Part shown: positions 7,724-16,442 of the stretch, in pieces | Numbering within the stretch: the stretch's first letter is position 1 | Layout: every line of letters starts with the position of its first letter | Assembly (NCBI GenBank): GCA_050157065.1 | Contig: CP189573.1 | Length of the DNA: 64,000 nt | Direction: 5' to 3' (one strand) | Source: Avipropionibacterium sp050157065 | GTDB taxonomy: Bacteria > Actinomycetota > Actinomycetes > Propionibacteriales > Propionibacteriaceae | Made by a program: the position numbers and the translations under genes | Notes under the pieces: model-generated | Database searches by the model: none | Told to the model about the DNA's origin: nothing | What the model saw: the letters and a program-made list of their open reading frames with translations, nothing else

Positions 7724-9238
7724 TCAGTCGTCGTTGTTGCCGTCGTCGTTGCGCTTGTTCCGGTGCTCGCTGTTGCCGCGGCTGTTGCGCTGCGGGTTGC
7801 CGTTGCCGGTGTTGGCGTGCGGGGCGGCGTTGGACGGGCGCCCCCACGGCCCGGTGATGGCCAGCGTGTAGCCCGGGCCCGACTGGATGTTCACGAACAG
7901 CGTCTTGCCGTCAGCGCTGAACGCGGGACCCGCGAACTCGCTGTCGCTGCTCTGGTTGAGCGCCAGCGGGTACGACTTGCCCTGCTCGGTGACGCCGACG
8001 AGGTGCGACTTGCCGGACCCGTCCTCGGCCAGGATCAATCCGCCGTGGGCGGAGACGGTGATGTTGTCCGGACCATCGAAGTGGTTGTTCTCGTTGTCGA
8101 CGTCGGGATTGACCCCGAAGATCGTCTTGAGGGTGATCCGCTCCTTGCGCGGGTCGAAGAACCAGACCTGGCCGTCGTGCTCGTTCACCGAGCCGTCGGA
8201 CAGGCGGGCGAAGCTGCACACGAAGTAGGCGCCGCCGTCGCCCCACCACTGGCCCTCGAGCTTGCGCGAGCGGGTGACCTCGTCATCGCTGAACTGCCTG
8301 CGGATCGACACCTGGCGGGCATCGCGGTCGGGGACCGGGACCCAGCGCACCCGGTAGCTGGTGTTGAAGTCGGTGGCGGCCGCCAGGTCGGCGACGTGGT
8401 TGCCGTCGGCGTCGAAGCACTTCATCGCCTCGAGCTTGCCCACCTCGACGGCACCGTCAACGGCGAGGTCGAGCAGCGAGTCCTTGCCGAGCCGGTAGCC
8501 CGCCGGCGGCGACCAGCGGAAGTACAGCCCGTTGGGGTTGCCGGCGTCCTCGGTCAGGTAGATGTGACCGGTGCGGGGATCGGTGGCGGTGGCCTCGTGG
8601 GCGAAGCGGCCCAGGAACTTCAACGGCAGGTTCGACTTGCCGTGGTTGGCCGCCTGGCTGGTCGGGTCGACCTCGAAGACGTACCCGTGGTCCTTGGTGA
8701 GCTTGCCACCGGCGCGGGCCTCGGTCTCCTCACAGGTCAGCCAGGTGCCCCACGGGGTGATGCCGCCGGCGCAGTTGTTCACGTGGCCGGCCGCCGAGGC
8801 GTACTGCAGCACGTTGTTGCCGTCGGCGTCGACCTCGATGGTCGTGGTGCCGCCGATGCCGCCCTCGTCGTAGACGATGTCGGCGTTGTCATGGGGGACC
8901 GGGTAGGCCTCGGAGCCACCGTTCTCGTGGTTGGTGACCAGGATCGAGCCGCCGGCGGGACGCTCGAAGACGCCCATCGCGTCGGGGTCGTCGGGGTGCA
9001 CGATGCCGCCCTCGGTCATCTTGCCGACCTCGCCCAGGATCTTGTACGAGAAGCCTTCCGGCAGCGCGATGACCTCGCCCGCCTTGTACTGCAGCGGGCC
9101 GTAGCCGAGCGCCGGTCGCGTGGTGGCCGCTGCGGCCTCCCGGACGAACGGGTCGAGGCTGCCGGCACCGGCGAACGCGAACCCGAGGGCAACCGCGGAG
9201 CCTCCGATGAAGCCGCGGCGAGTCACTTGATCAGACAT
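7724..9238 (-). CDS. PhoX-like secreted phosphatase (DUF839)
   Basis: 504-residue Tat-exported protein of the PhoX/DUF839 family. The N-terminus MSDQVTRRGFIGGSAVALGF has the twin-arginine motif, and the signal ends near AAAAT (about residue 38). Family features include VTNHENGG, GGITPWGTWLTCEETEA and FAHEATATDPRTGHIYLTEDA, which in PhoX bear calcium/iron ligands. The C-terminus is a low-complexity Asn/Arg/Asp tail (NTGNGNPQRNSRGNSEHRN...). SD GGAGGAG precedes the ATG by about 7 nt. It lies next to a PhoD-like gene in the same direction, pointing to phosphate scavenging; some DUF839 proteins have no proven phosphatase activity. Confidence 0.85.
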   Translation of the reverse strand: MSDQVTRRGFIGGSAVALGFAFAGAGSLDPFVREAAAATTRPALGYGPLQYKAGEVIALPEGFSYKILGEVGKMTEGGIVHPDDPDAMGVFERPAGGSILVTNHENGGSEAYPVPHDNADIVYDEGGIGGTTTIEVDADGNNVLQYASAAGHVNNCAGGITPWGTWLTCEETEARAGGKLTKDHGYVFEVDPTSQAANHGKSNLPLKFLGRFAHEATATDPRTGHIYLTEDAGNPNGLYFRWSPPAGYRLGKDSLLDLAVDGAVEVGKLEAMKCFDADGNHVADLAAATDFNTSYRVRWVPVPDRDARQVSIRRQFSDDEVTRSRKLEGQWWGDGGAYFVCSFARLSDGSVNEHDGQVWFFDPRKERITLKTIFGVNPDVDNENNHFDGPDNITVSAHGGLILAEDGSGKSHLVGVTEQGKSYPLALNQSSDSEFAGPAFSADGKTLFVNIQSGPGYTLAITGPWGRPSNAAPHANTGNGNPQRNSRGNSEHRNKRNDDGNNDD

Positions 9239-9416
9239 GGGTTTTTCTCCTCCAAGAGATCGGTGATGTCCACCCCTGAATCAATCGGCCGCAAGGAAAA
9301 TCCAGTGCCACCTGAATGGTCATCCACGTGAACAGGTCGTGACCAATCTTGGTGACTTCGACACTGCCAATTTACGCAATAGAGGCGTGATGCATTTGAT
9401 CGACCGATGTCGATGC

Positions 9417-10949
9417 TCAGCCTCGGGCCTGGACGGAACCGACCGGGTGACCGGCCGGCAGCAGCCAGCGTCCCGCGGAGGTGACCGCCCCGTCGGGGCG
9501 CGACACCTGGTCGCCCAGGACGTAGTCGGTCAACCAACCGTCGGCCGACAGGCTGTGGCTGGTGTAGCCGTTGTAGTTCTGCCAGCCGCCGGCGGCACCC
9601 TTGTTGTACGCCTTGCGCAGCGCCCGCGGGTCCATCGCCGGGCGCCACTGCCCCCGGCCACCACTGCTCATCGGCGCATTGACGAACTCGGTGGCGACGA
9701 ACGGCGACTGCTTGTCGCCGTGCAGTCGGGTGTGGGTGACGATCCCGCAGTGTGCGTCGCCGGACAGGATCACCGGGTTGAACGCCTCGGGGGCCCGCTG
9801 CTTGCGAGCCGCCAGGGCTGCGGTGAGCTCGGCATGGTCGGCCGCCACCCATCCGCTGGCGCCACCGAAACCGGTGACCGGCTGCCCGACGCCGATCGCG
9901 GTCCAGGTGGCGTCGGAGTCGCCGATCCAGTCGATCAGCTGGGCCTGCTGTGCGGTCCCGAGCATGGTGGTCGCGCTGCGGTACTGCCGGGTGTCGCCCA
10001 GGAACAGGTCCAGCAGGCTGCCCCATCGGATGGTGCGGTGCAGGTCGATCTGGTTGGGGGTCGTCGCCTCCAGGTCGCCGGGCCGCGGGTTGCGGAAGGG
10101 CATGTGCTCCCAGTACGCCTCGGCGGCGTGGTTGAAGCGCTCGACGTTGCGTTGCGGCAGGGCCCCGCCCCGGAAGTCGTTCCAGAACTCGTGGTCGTCG
10201 GGGATCGCGTACCACCCGAACCGGGCGTGCACATCGGCCAGGGATGACCGCAGCTTGTACTGCGCGTACCGGGTCCGGTACTCGTCGAGCGTCTGCACCG
10301 GCCGCGGCGGGACGTGGGCCGCCCGACCGAACTCGTAGATGTAGTCGCCCAGGTGGACCACGAAGTCGATGTCGTCGCGGCGGGCGAGGTGACCGTACCC
10401 GTTGAAGTACATCGGGTTCGGGCGGCCGCCGGACAGGTTGCCGCCGGCGAGGCTCTGGCAGTTGACCAGCGCGAAGGTGAAGTCGCGGCGCGTACCCGGG
10501 GCCGGGGCGGTCCGGGTGCGACCGACCCGGCTGCGGAAACCGTCGACCCCGAACTGGTACCAGTACTCGCTGTCCGGCGCCAGCTCGGTGACGTCGAGGT
10601 GGACCGAGAAGCCGGTGTTGCGCTTGGCCGGTGTCGTGCCGACCCGCAGACAGGAGGCCGGGTCGGCCAGCGCGGCCTCGGACTCGGCCACCCGGTACTC
10701 GACGTCGACCGCGCCGAAGCCGGCCATCCCGAAGTCGGCCTCCGGCTGCAGGGGCAGTGGGGCCAACCGGGTCCACAGCACGACCGCCGTCGGCGTCGCA
10801 TCCCCCGAGGCGACCCCCAGGGTGAAGGGCTCGGCGGTCAACCGCTCGCGGGCAGCGGCCGGCCGGGCCGGCTGCCCGGCCGTGGCGAGCGCGCCCACCC
10901 CGGCGGCTCCGGCGGCGGTGGTGGTGAACAGGCGGCGACGATTGATCAT
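9417..10949 (-). CDS. phoD: PhoD-like alkaline phosphatase
   Basis: Secreted phosphodiesterase/phosphomonoesterase of the PhoD family, 510 residues. MINRRRLFTTTAAGAAGVGAL is a Tat signal (RRRLF), so the ATG at 10949 was chosen over the longer frame. The N-terminal Ig-like PhoD_N domain (FTLGVASGDATPTAVVLWTRLAP) precedes the metallophosphatase core with HLGDYIYEFG, IPDDHEFWNDF and LSGDAHCG, which carry the metal ligands. VNCQS near the core start holds the conserved Cys. Together with the PhoX-like gene 178 bp downstream it forms a likely phosphate-starvation pair. Confidence 0.93.
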   Translation of the reverse strand: MINRRRLFTTTAAGAAGVGALATAGQPARPAAARERLTAEPFTLGVASGDATPTAVVLWTRLAPLPLQPEADFGMAGFGAVDVEYRVAESEAALADPASCLRVGTTPAKRNTGFSVHLDVTELAPDSEYWYQFGVDGFRSRVGRTRTAPAPGTRRDFTFALVNCQSLAGGNLSGGRPNPMYFNGYGHLARRDDIDFVVHLGDYIYEFGRAAHVPPRPVQTLDEYRTRYAQYKLRSSLADVHARFGWYAIPDDHEFWNDFRGGALPQRNVERFNHAAEAYWEHMPFRNPRPGDLEATTPNQIDLHRTIRWGSLLDLFLGDTRQYRSATTMLGTAQQAQLIDWIGDSDATWTAIGVGQPVTGFGGASGWVAADHAELTAALAARKQRAPEAFNPVILSGDAHCGIVTHTRLHGDKQSPFVATEFVNAPMSSGGRGQWRPAMDPRALRKAYNKGAAGGWQNYNGYTSHSLSADGWLTDYVLGDQVSRPDGAVTSAGRWLLPAGHPVGSVQARG

Positions 10950-11039
10950 GGGTCTCAGCCAACCACGTGACCGTGAACCTCGGGAAAACGCCGGCGGTCG
11001 CACCGGTGACCAGTTGGCCGATCAGTCGTTGCGGTTCGC

Positions 11040-12452
11040 TCAGTTCGTGGGCGGCTTCGACCTGGCCCGCAGGGCGTCGATGTCGAAGTGGCGGGCTTCG
11101 GACTCGTCCACCGCGTCGGCGTCGGCCTCCCACGGGTCGTACGGCGGCTCCTCGTCGTCGGGTTCGGCGTTGCCGCCCCACGGGGCGTCGATCGGGTCGA
11201 GGGTCGGGTCGGCGTTCGGGTCGACCGGTTCGGCCACCATCGCCAGTCCCGGCTCACCGTCCAACCCTTCGTCGGGGCGGCGTGCGAGCACCTGTTGCAG
11301 GTAGTCGTCGGTGGCCTGTGCCATCGAGATCTCCCGACCCGCGTTCTCCGAGGCGAACCAGCGGCTCTCCAACACCTCGTGGAACACCTCGGCCGGTTCC
11401 AACCGGCCGCGCAGTGCGTCCGGGATCGCATTGATGACCGGCTCGAACACCTCAGTCAGCCACTGGTGCGCCACGATGGCCTCGTCGGCGCCCTGCTGGT
11501 CGGTCCGCGCCCGGAACGCGTCCAGGTCGTTCAGCAGTCGGCGGGCCTGGTTCTCCTCGGTGTCCAGTCCGGTCAACCGGATCAGCCGGCGCGAATGGTG
11601 GCCGGCGTCGACCACCTTCGGCTGGATCCGGATGCTCGATCCGCCGATGTCGGTGGTGATGTCGAGCTCGGCGACGTCGAAGCCGAGGGCGTTCAGCCGG
11701 CGGATCCGGGAGTCGATGCGGTGCATCTCGGAACCGTCGAACTCTTCCACCCCGGTCAACTCACCCCACAGCTCGCGGTACCGCGCTTCGATCGACTCGA
11801 CCAGCGCCAGCGGGTCGAGGGCCGCGTCGAGCAGGCCCCCGGCCTCCAGGTCGGAGAACTCCCCGAACAGGTTCGTCCGCGCGATGGTCAGGTCGTGTTC
11901 CCGTTGCCCGGTGGTGAGTTGATCATGGAGTTCCCCGGTCTCGGCGTCGACCAGGTAGGCGGCGAAGGCGCCGGCATCCCTACGGAACAAGGTGTTCGAC
12001 AGCGACACGTCCCCCCACAGGAAGCCGATCAGGTGCAGTCGGGCCAGCAGCACCACCATCGCGTCGACCAGCCGGTTGACGGTGTCCTGCCGGATGCCCC
12101 GGGTGAACAGTGACCTGTACGGCAGCGAGTACTGCAGGTGCCGGGTCAACAGCACCGGGTCCAGCGGTCGGCCCTCGTCGTCGTACCGCTCGGTGACCAC
12201 GCCGACCGCCTCCACCGACGGGGTGTCGAGGCGGTGCAGGTCGTGCAGCAGTCGGTACTCGTGCACGGCCAGGTGCTCGATCACTTCCTTGGCCGCGTAC
12301 ACACTGCGGCCGACCCGGATGAACCGCACCACGTGCCGCGAGATGCCGCGGGGGAGTGCGACGAGGTTGTCCCGCGGCCAAGCCTCCAGCGGCAGGTTCC
12401 AGGGCAGCGTGATCAGCCCGACGTCGGGACGTGCGGACACGAAGCGTGGCAT
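11040..12452 (-). CDS. DUF4032 protein with kinase-like N-terminus
   Basis: 470-residue cytosolic protein of the actinobacterial DUF4032 family. Residues 40-175 resemble a lipopolysaccharide-kinase/aminoglycoside-kinase fold: VYAAKE (Lys55, putative ATP-binding lysine), GDVSLSN (147-153, catalytic-loop-like Asp-Asn) and VDAETGE (168-174, metal-binding DFG-like position). The C-terminal half (LNDLDAFRA, DDYLQQVLARRPDEG) is the family-specific region, ending in an acidic tail. It follows ugpC in the same direction, but a terminator lies between them. Whether it phosphorylates anything is unknown. Confidence 0.8.
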   Translation of the reverse strand: MPRFVSARPDVGLITLPWNLPLEAWPRDNLVALPRGISRHVVRFIRVGRSVYAAKEVIEHLAVHEYRLLHDLHRLDTPSVEAVGVVTERYDDEGRPLDPVLLTRHLQYSLPYRSLFTRGIRQDTVNRLVDAMVVLLARLHLIGFLWGDVSLSNTLFRRDAGAFAAYLVDAETGELHDQLTTGQREHDLTIARTNLFGEFSDLEAGGLLDAALDPLALVESIEARYRELWGELTGVEEFDGSEMHRIDSRIRRLNALGFDVAELDITTDIGGSSIRIQPKVVDAGHHSRRLIRLTGLDTEENQARRLLNDLDAFRARTDQQGADEAIVAHQWLTEVFEPVINAIPDALRGRLEPAEVFHEVLESRWFASENAGREISMAQATDDYLQQVLARRPDEGLDGEPGLAMVAEPVDPNADPTLDPIDAPWGGNAEPDDEEPPYDPWEADADAVDESEARHFDIDALRARSKPPTN

Positions 12453-12520
12453 GGCCCCATTCTCTCCTGCTGGGCAGTGGATCTGCCGGGAAACGATGAA
12501 CGGTCGGTGCTGCGAAGACG

Positions 12521-12586
12521 GACAGGGGTCCCACCATGAGGTGGAACCCCTGTCCGGGTGTCCGGACCACGCTTCGTGGTCCGGAC
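12521..12586 (-). terminator. Two tandem strong hairpins after ugpC
   Basis: First stem GACAGGGGT-CCCACC / GTGG-AACCCCTGTC (12521-12554). The second is a perfect 12-bp stem GTCCGGACCACG / CGTGGTCCGGAC with a 3-nt loop (12560-12586). They start 8 bp beyond the ugpC stop at 12594 and should end that transcript; the second is stable enough also to protect the 3' end. Confidence 0.75.
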
Positions 12587-12593
12587 GGTGTCA

Positions 12594-13688
12594 TCAGCTG
12601 AGGCGGTCGCCCGACTCGTCGGAGAACACGTGCACGTTGTCCGGGTCCACCCCGATGCGAACGGTGGCGCCACGCTGCGGCGGACGCCGCGAGGAGATGC
12701 GGGCGACGATCTGCTGCGCGATGAGCTTCTCGTTGTCCTCGAGGCCGGCCAGGGTGCCGTACAGGTAGGCGTCGGCGCCGAGCTCCTCGACCACGGCCAC
12801 GTCGAGGCCGATGCCGTCACCGTCGGAGAGGGTGAAGTTCTCCGGGCGGATGCCGATGGTGAGGGTCTCCTCGCCGGCGGCCTTGGACAGCACCTCGCGC
12901 TTCACCGGGACGGTGAAGTCGCCGACCTGGACGCCGCCCTCGCTAACCTTGCCCTTGATCAGGTTCATCGCGGGCGAGCCGATGAAGCCGGCCACGAACA
13001 CGTTGGCCGGGGTGTCGTACAGCGCCAACGGGCTGTCGACCTGCTGCAGCACGCCGTCCTTCATGACCGCCACGCGGTCACCCATCGTCATGGCCTCGAT
13101 CTGGTCGTGGGTCACGTAGACGGTGGTGACACCCAGCCGCGACTGCAGGGCCGCGATCTGGGTACGGGTGGAGACGCGCAGCTTGGCGTCGAGGTTCGAC
13201 AGCGGCTCGTCCATCAAGAACACCTGCGGCTGCCGGACGATGGCGCGACCCATGGCAACACGCTGGCGCTGACCACCGGAGAGGGCCTTCGGCTTGCGGG
13301 CCAGGAAGTCCTCCAGGCCGAGCAGCTTGGCGGCCTCCATCACGCGGGCCTGACGCTCGGCCTTCGGCACGTTCGCCATCTTCAGGGCGAAGCCCATGTT
13401 GTCGGCGACGCTCATGTGCGGGTAGAGCGCGTAGTTCTGGAACACCATCGCGATGTCGCGATCCTTCGGCGGCAGGTGGGTCACGTCCCGGTCACCGATC
13501 TGGATGGTGCCGGAGTTGACCTCCTCGAGGCCGGCGAGCATGCGCAGCGAGGTCGACTTGCCACAGCCGGACGGGCCGACGAGCACCATGAACTCGCCGT
13601 CGCCGATCTGCAGGTCGAGCTTGTCGACGGCCGGCTTCTCCGAGCCCGGGTAGACCCGGGTGGACTGGTTGAAACTGACGGTGGCCAT
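12594..13688 (-). CDS. ugpC: Sugar ABC transporter ATP-binding protein (UgpC/MsmK/MsiK type)
   Basis: 364-residue cytoplasmic ATPase of the CUT1 sugar importer class. Walker A GPSGCGKST (38-46), Q-loop FQNYALYPHM, signature LSGGQ (136-140), Walker B VFLMDEP (156-162) and H-loop VTHDQ are all present. It has the C-terminal TOBE/MalK regulatory domain (TIGIRPENFTL). No permease or binding-protein gene is adjacent, which fits a shared ATPase serving several sugar importers, as MsiK does in streptomycetes. The leader carries GGAAAGG before the ATG and a small CGGGCA/TGCCCG hairpin, with a TTAGACT -10-like box about 140 bp upstream. Confidence 0.93.
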   Translation of the reverse strand: MATVSFNQSTRVYPGSEKPAVDKLDLQIGDGEFMVLVGPSGCGKSTSLRMLAGLEEVNSGTIQIGDRDVTHLPPKDRDIAMVFQNYALYPHMSVADNMGFALKMANVPKAERQARVMEAAKLLGLEDFLARKPKALSGGQRQRVAMGRAIVRQPQVFLMDEPLSNLDAKLRVSTRTQIAALQSRLGVTTVYVTHDQIEAMTMGDRVAVMKDGVLQQVDSPLALYDTPANVFVAGFIGSPAMNLIKGKVSEGGVQVGDFTVPVKREVLSKAAGEETLTIGIRPENFTLSDGDGIGLDVAVVEELGADAYLYGTLAGLEDNEKLIAQQIVARISSRRPPQRGATVRIGVDPDNVHVFSDESGDRLS

Positions 13689-13869
13689 GCCACATTCCTT
13701 TCCACGGGCAGGTACGTGCCCGACGATCCGTAGTGGAATCGGAAGCTGGTGGCAGCGTCCGACCCCCGCACGCAGCGGGTGGCCTCAGGCCGCCGTCGAG
13801 TCGACAACGTCCCGTGGATGAACGGAGTCTAACCACAACCGGCCGGCTCGGACGACCGCGGCCGGGATT

Positions 13870-13905
13870 CGGTGGTACCGATCGGGTGACGATTCGGTAC
13901 CACCG
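13870..13905 (-). terminator. Perfect 12-bp stem-loop after transglutaminase gene
   Basis: CGGTGGTACCGA pairs perfectly with TCGGTACCACCG around a 12-nt loop, 6 bp beyond the stop at 13912. It probably ends transcription of the transglutaminase-like gene. Confidence 0.7.
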
Positions 13906-13911
13906 CAGGTC

Positions 13912-14706
13912 TCAGCGCATCCGGATGCGTTCCCGGTGCTCGTCGTGGGGCAGTTCGTCGGCGACCGCGGTCACGGTGAACCGTTCCAGGTCGAGTCTCG
14001 CCCAGTGGTTGGTGATGAACGCGGTGTCGGCGGCGTCGCGGCCGGTGGCGATGCGGACCAAGCTGGCCCGGGGAGCCTTGCGGGTCGAGTCGACCAGTAC
14101 CCAGTTGTCGTCGACGTAGGCCTCGACCACGGCGTGGAACTCCATCGGGCTGAGCCCGGGGGCGTAGCAGGAGACCAGTCGGGCCGGCACGTTCATCGCC
14201 CGCAGCAGGGCGATCGTCAGGTGACTGAAGTCGCGACACACGCCCTTGCGGTTGAGCAGCGTGTCCACCGCCCCGTCGGTGCCCTTGCTGGAGCCGGCGA
14301 CGTAGCTCAGCTTCTCGTGCACCCGGTCGGAGACGGCGTCGAGCAGGGCGCCGCCGGACAGGCCGGCGAAGTCGTTCCATGCCGTCGGGCCGAGCCGGTC
14401 CGACTCGCAGTATCGACTGGGCCGCAGGTAGGTGATCAGGTCGGTGGGGTCGACCGGGGCGAGCTCGGCCGTCCCGATCCCGGATGCCCGGTAGCGCAGT
14501 TCGATCCGACTGCCGTCGGCCACCAGCTGGTGGAGTCGGCTGCCGTGCCGGTCGACCATCTCGGTGAACTCGACCGGCCGATCGTCCACCAGGATCTCGA
14601 GTTGTTCGTCGCCGACCGGGACGCCGACCGCGGTCGCGACCGACCAGATGATGTTGCAGCGCCCCGAGAGGGAAGCCTCGAAGGTGGCGCTCACGTCACG
14701 GCTCAT
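13912..14706 (-). CDS. Transglutaminase-like cysteine protease family protein
   Basis: 264-residue protein with an N-terminal beta-sandwich region and a transglutaminase core. The triad is visible as Cys157 (KGVCRDFSHL), His191 (EFHAVVEAYV) and Asp206 (WVLVDSTR). The ATG at 14706 was chosen because TACCCT lies 7 nt upstream (leaderless arrangement) and the longer in-frame extension looks noncoding. In bacteria such proteins act as peptidases or amidases rather than cross-linkers; the substrate is unknown. It is divergent from the deacylase gene at 14838. Confidence 0.87.
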   Translation of the reverse strand: MSRDVSATFEASLSGRCNIIWSVATAVGVPVGDEQLEILVDDRPVEFTEMVDRHGSRLHQLVADGSRIELRYRASGIGTAELAPVDPTDLITYLRPSRYCESDRLGPTAWNDFAGLSGGALLDAVSDRVHEKLSYVAGSSKGTDGAVDTLLNRKGVCRDFSHLTIALLRAMNVPARLVSCYAPGLSPMEFHAVVEAYVDDNWVLVDSTRKAPRASLVRIATGRDAADTAFITNHWARLDLERFTVTAVADELPHDEHRERIRMR

Positions 14707-14713
14707 GGTGCAG

Positions 14714-14719
14714 AGGGTA
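14714..14719 (-). promoter_or_regulatory. -10 element of leaderless transglutaminase gene
   Basis: TACCCT on the minus strand, 7 nt upstream of the ATG, with no Shine-Dalgarno sequence between. Confidence 0.5.
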
Positions 14720-14837
14720 CGGGGTGCGCGGCCGGGTGGGCGTCGTGGACCGCGTGCCACCAGTCGGTCCCGGCGTGCCACCATGACTGTCACGCCGCGG
14801 GAGTCGTCCGCGGACCGTTCGACAGGAGCAGACGACC

Positions 14838-16415
14838 ATGGAGTTGTGGATCACCGGGGCGCAGCTCGTCGACGGGACCGGTGCCCCGGCCCGTCCCGCG
14901 GACGTCCGGGTGGGTGGTGACCGGATCACCGCGGTGGCCAGTCCCGGAACGGCCCCACACGCCGGCGGGGAGCCCGTGCTCGACGCGACCGGACTGGTCC
15001 TGACGCCCGGGTTCATCGACATCCACACCCACTCCGACGTGAGCGTGCTGCACGACCCGCGGGCGCAGAGCAAGGTCCGCCAGGGGGTCACCACCGAGGT
15101 CGTCGGCAACTGTGGCTTCTCGCCGTTCCCGTTCAACCCCGACCGGCTCACCGACCACCTCGACCTGCTGGCCGGCATCGGGGACGACCCGATCGAGCCC
15201 GACTGGCACGACCTGACCGGCTACGCGGCCGCCGTCACCGGTCGCGGGGTCGCACTCAACGTGGCACCGCTGGTCGGTCACGGCCAGTTGCGGTTGGCCG
15301 TCCACGGCGTCGAGCAGGTCCGGACCGCCGAGGGCCTGACCGAGATGGCGGCGCTGCTCACCACGTTGGTCGAGCAGGGTGCCTGGGGGATGTCGACCGG
15401 CCTCACCTACACCCCCTCCTCGTACGGGGACCCCGATGAGCTGGTCGCGCTGTGCCGCGTGCTGGGGCAGTACGACCGGCTGTACGCCACCCACGCCCGC
15501 GGCGGCGGGGCGAACGCCATCGCCGAGACCGCCCGGGTCGCCCGCGACTCCGGCGCGGCCGCCCAGTTCAGCCACCTGGCGATCAACCACCCCGACCAGT
15601 GGGGCAGCGGCCAGGACCTGCTCGACATCTTCGACGCCGAGGTGGCGGCCGGGGTCGACATCGCCTTCGACGTCTACCCGTACGACGCGTCGTCGTCCGC
15701 GCTCACCCAGTACCTGCCCGACTGGCTGCAGGAGGGTGGCATCGAGGCGATGCGGGGCCGGCTGGCCGACCCGGCCACGGCGGCCCGGGCGCTGGCCGAC
15801 GCCCGGCAGGGGTGGGGCAAGTCGGTGCCGTGGCTGTGGGACCGGGTCGTGCTGTCGCGGACCGACGGGCTGCTCGGGTTGGCGCCGGGGATGTCGATGG
15901 TCGAGGCCGCCGAGGCGACCGGGACCGAACCGACCCAGGTGATGCTCGACCTGTGCCGACTCGGCGGCAACCGCGTCCAGGTGGTGCTGTTCTACCGGAC
16001 CGAGCAGGACATGCAGGCCTTCCTGGCACACCCCTCGTCCCTGGTCGGCTCGGACGGGTCGGCGCTGCCGTACGAGTTGGACAGGGAACCGCACCCCCGG
16101 GCGTACGGGGCCGCCGCCCGGGTGCTGGGCCGCTACGTCCGTGACCTCGGCGTGCTGGACCTGCCGACCGCGGTGCACAAGATGAGCGGTGGCGTGGCCG
16201 ACCGGCTCGGCATGACCGACCGGGGCGTGGTCGCCGAGGGGAGGATGGCCGATCTGGTGCTGTTCGACCCGGCCGCCGTTGCCGATCGGGCGACCTTCAC
16301 CGAGCCACGGCAGGCACCGGTGGGGGTGTCACACGTGATGGTGAACGGTGAGTGGGCCGTGACGGCCGACCAGCAGGTCGACACCCTCGCCGGCCGGGTG
16401 CTGCTGCACAGCTGA
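14838..16415 (+). CDS. N-acyl-D-amino-acid deacylase family amidohydrolase
   Basis: Metal-dependent amidohydrolase, 525 residues, of the D-aminoacylase/dihydroorotase-like group. The N-terminal beta-sandwich (LWITGAQLVDGTGAPARPADVRV) leads to the metal-binding HTHSD (His63, His65). Cys92 in GNCGFS and the THARGGG and HLAINHPD segments are family metal/active-site elements; the SDGSALP Asp near residue 413 is the likely general base. SD AGGAG lies upstream of the ATG. It likely hydrolyses an N-acyl-amino acid or related amide in the cytosol; D-configuration is family inference only. Confidence 0.88.
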   Translation: MELWITGAQLVDGTGAPARPADVRVGGDRITAVASPGTAPHAGGEPVLDATGLVLTPGFIDIHTHSDVSVLHDPRAQSKVRQGVTTEVVGNCGFSPFPFNPDRLTDHLDLLAGIGDDPIEPDWHDLTGYAAAVTGRGVALNVAPLVGHGQLRLAVHGVEQVRTAEGLTEMAALLTTLVEQGAWGMSTGLTYTPSSYGDPDELVALCRVLGQYDRLYATHARGGGANAIAETARVARDSGAAAQFSHLAINHPDQWGSGQDLLDIFDAEVAAGVDIAFDVYPYDASSSALTQYLPDWLQEGGIEAMRGRLADPATAARALADARQGWGKSVPWLWDRVVLSRTDGLLGLAPGMSMVEAAEATGTEPTQVMLDLCRLGGNRVQVVLFYRTEQDMQAFLAHPSSLVGSDGSALPYELDREPHPRAYGAAARVLGRYVRDLGVLDLPTAVHKMSGGVADRLGMTDRGVVAEGRMADLVLFDPAAVADRATFTEPRQAPVGVSHVMVNGEWAVTADQQVDTLAGRVLLHS

Positions 16416-16442
16416 CCCGTTGCCGCGCGTCCGGGCGACCGT

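Noticed and set aside
12521..12586. Noncoding RNA gene
   Set aside because: Two simple hairpins placed just after the ugpC stop are adequately explained as terminators; no promoter is seen in front of them.
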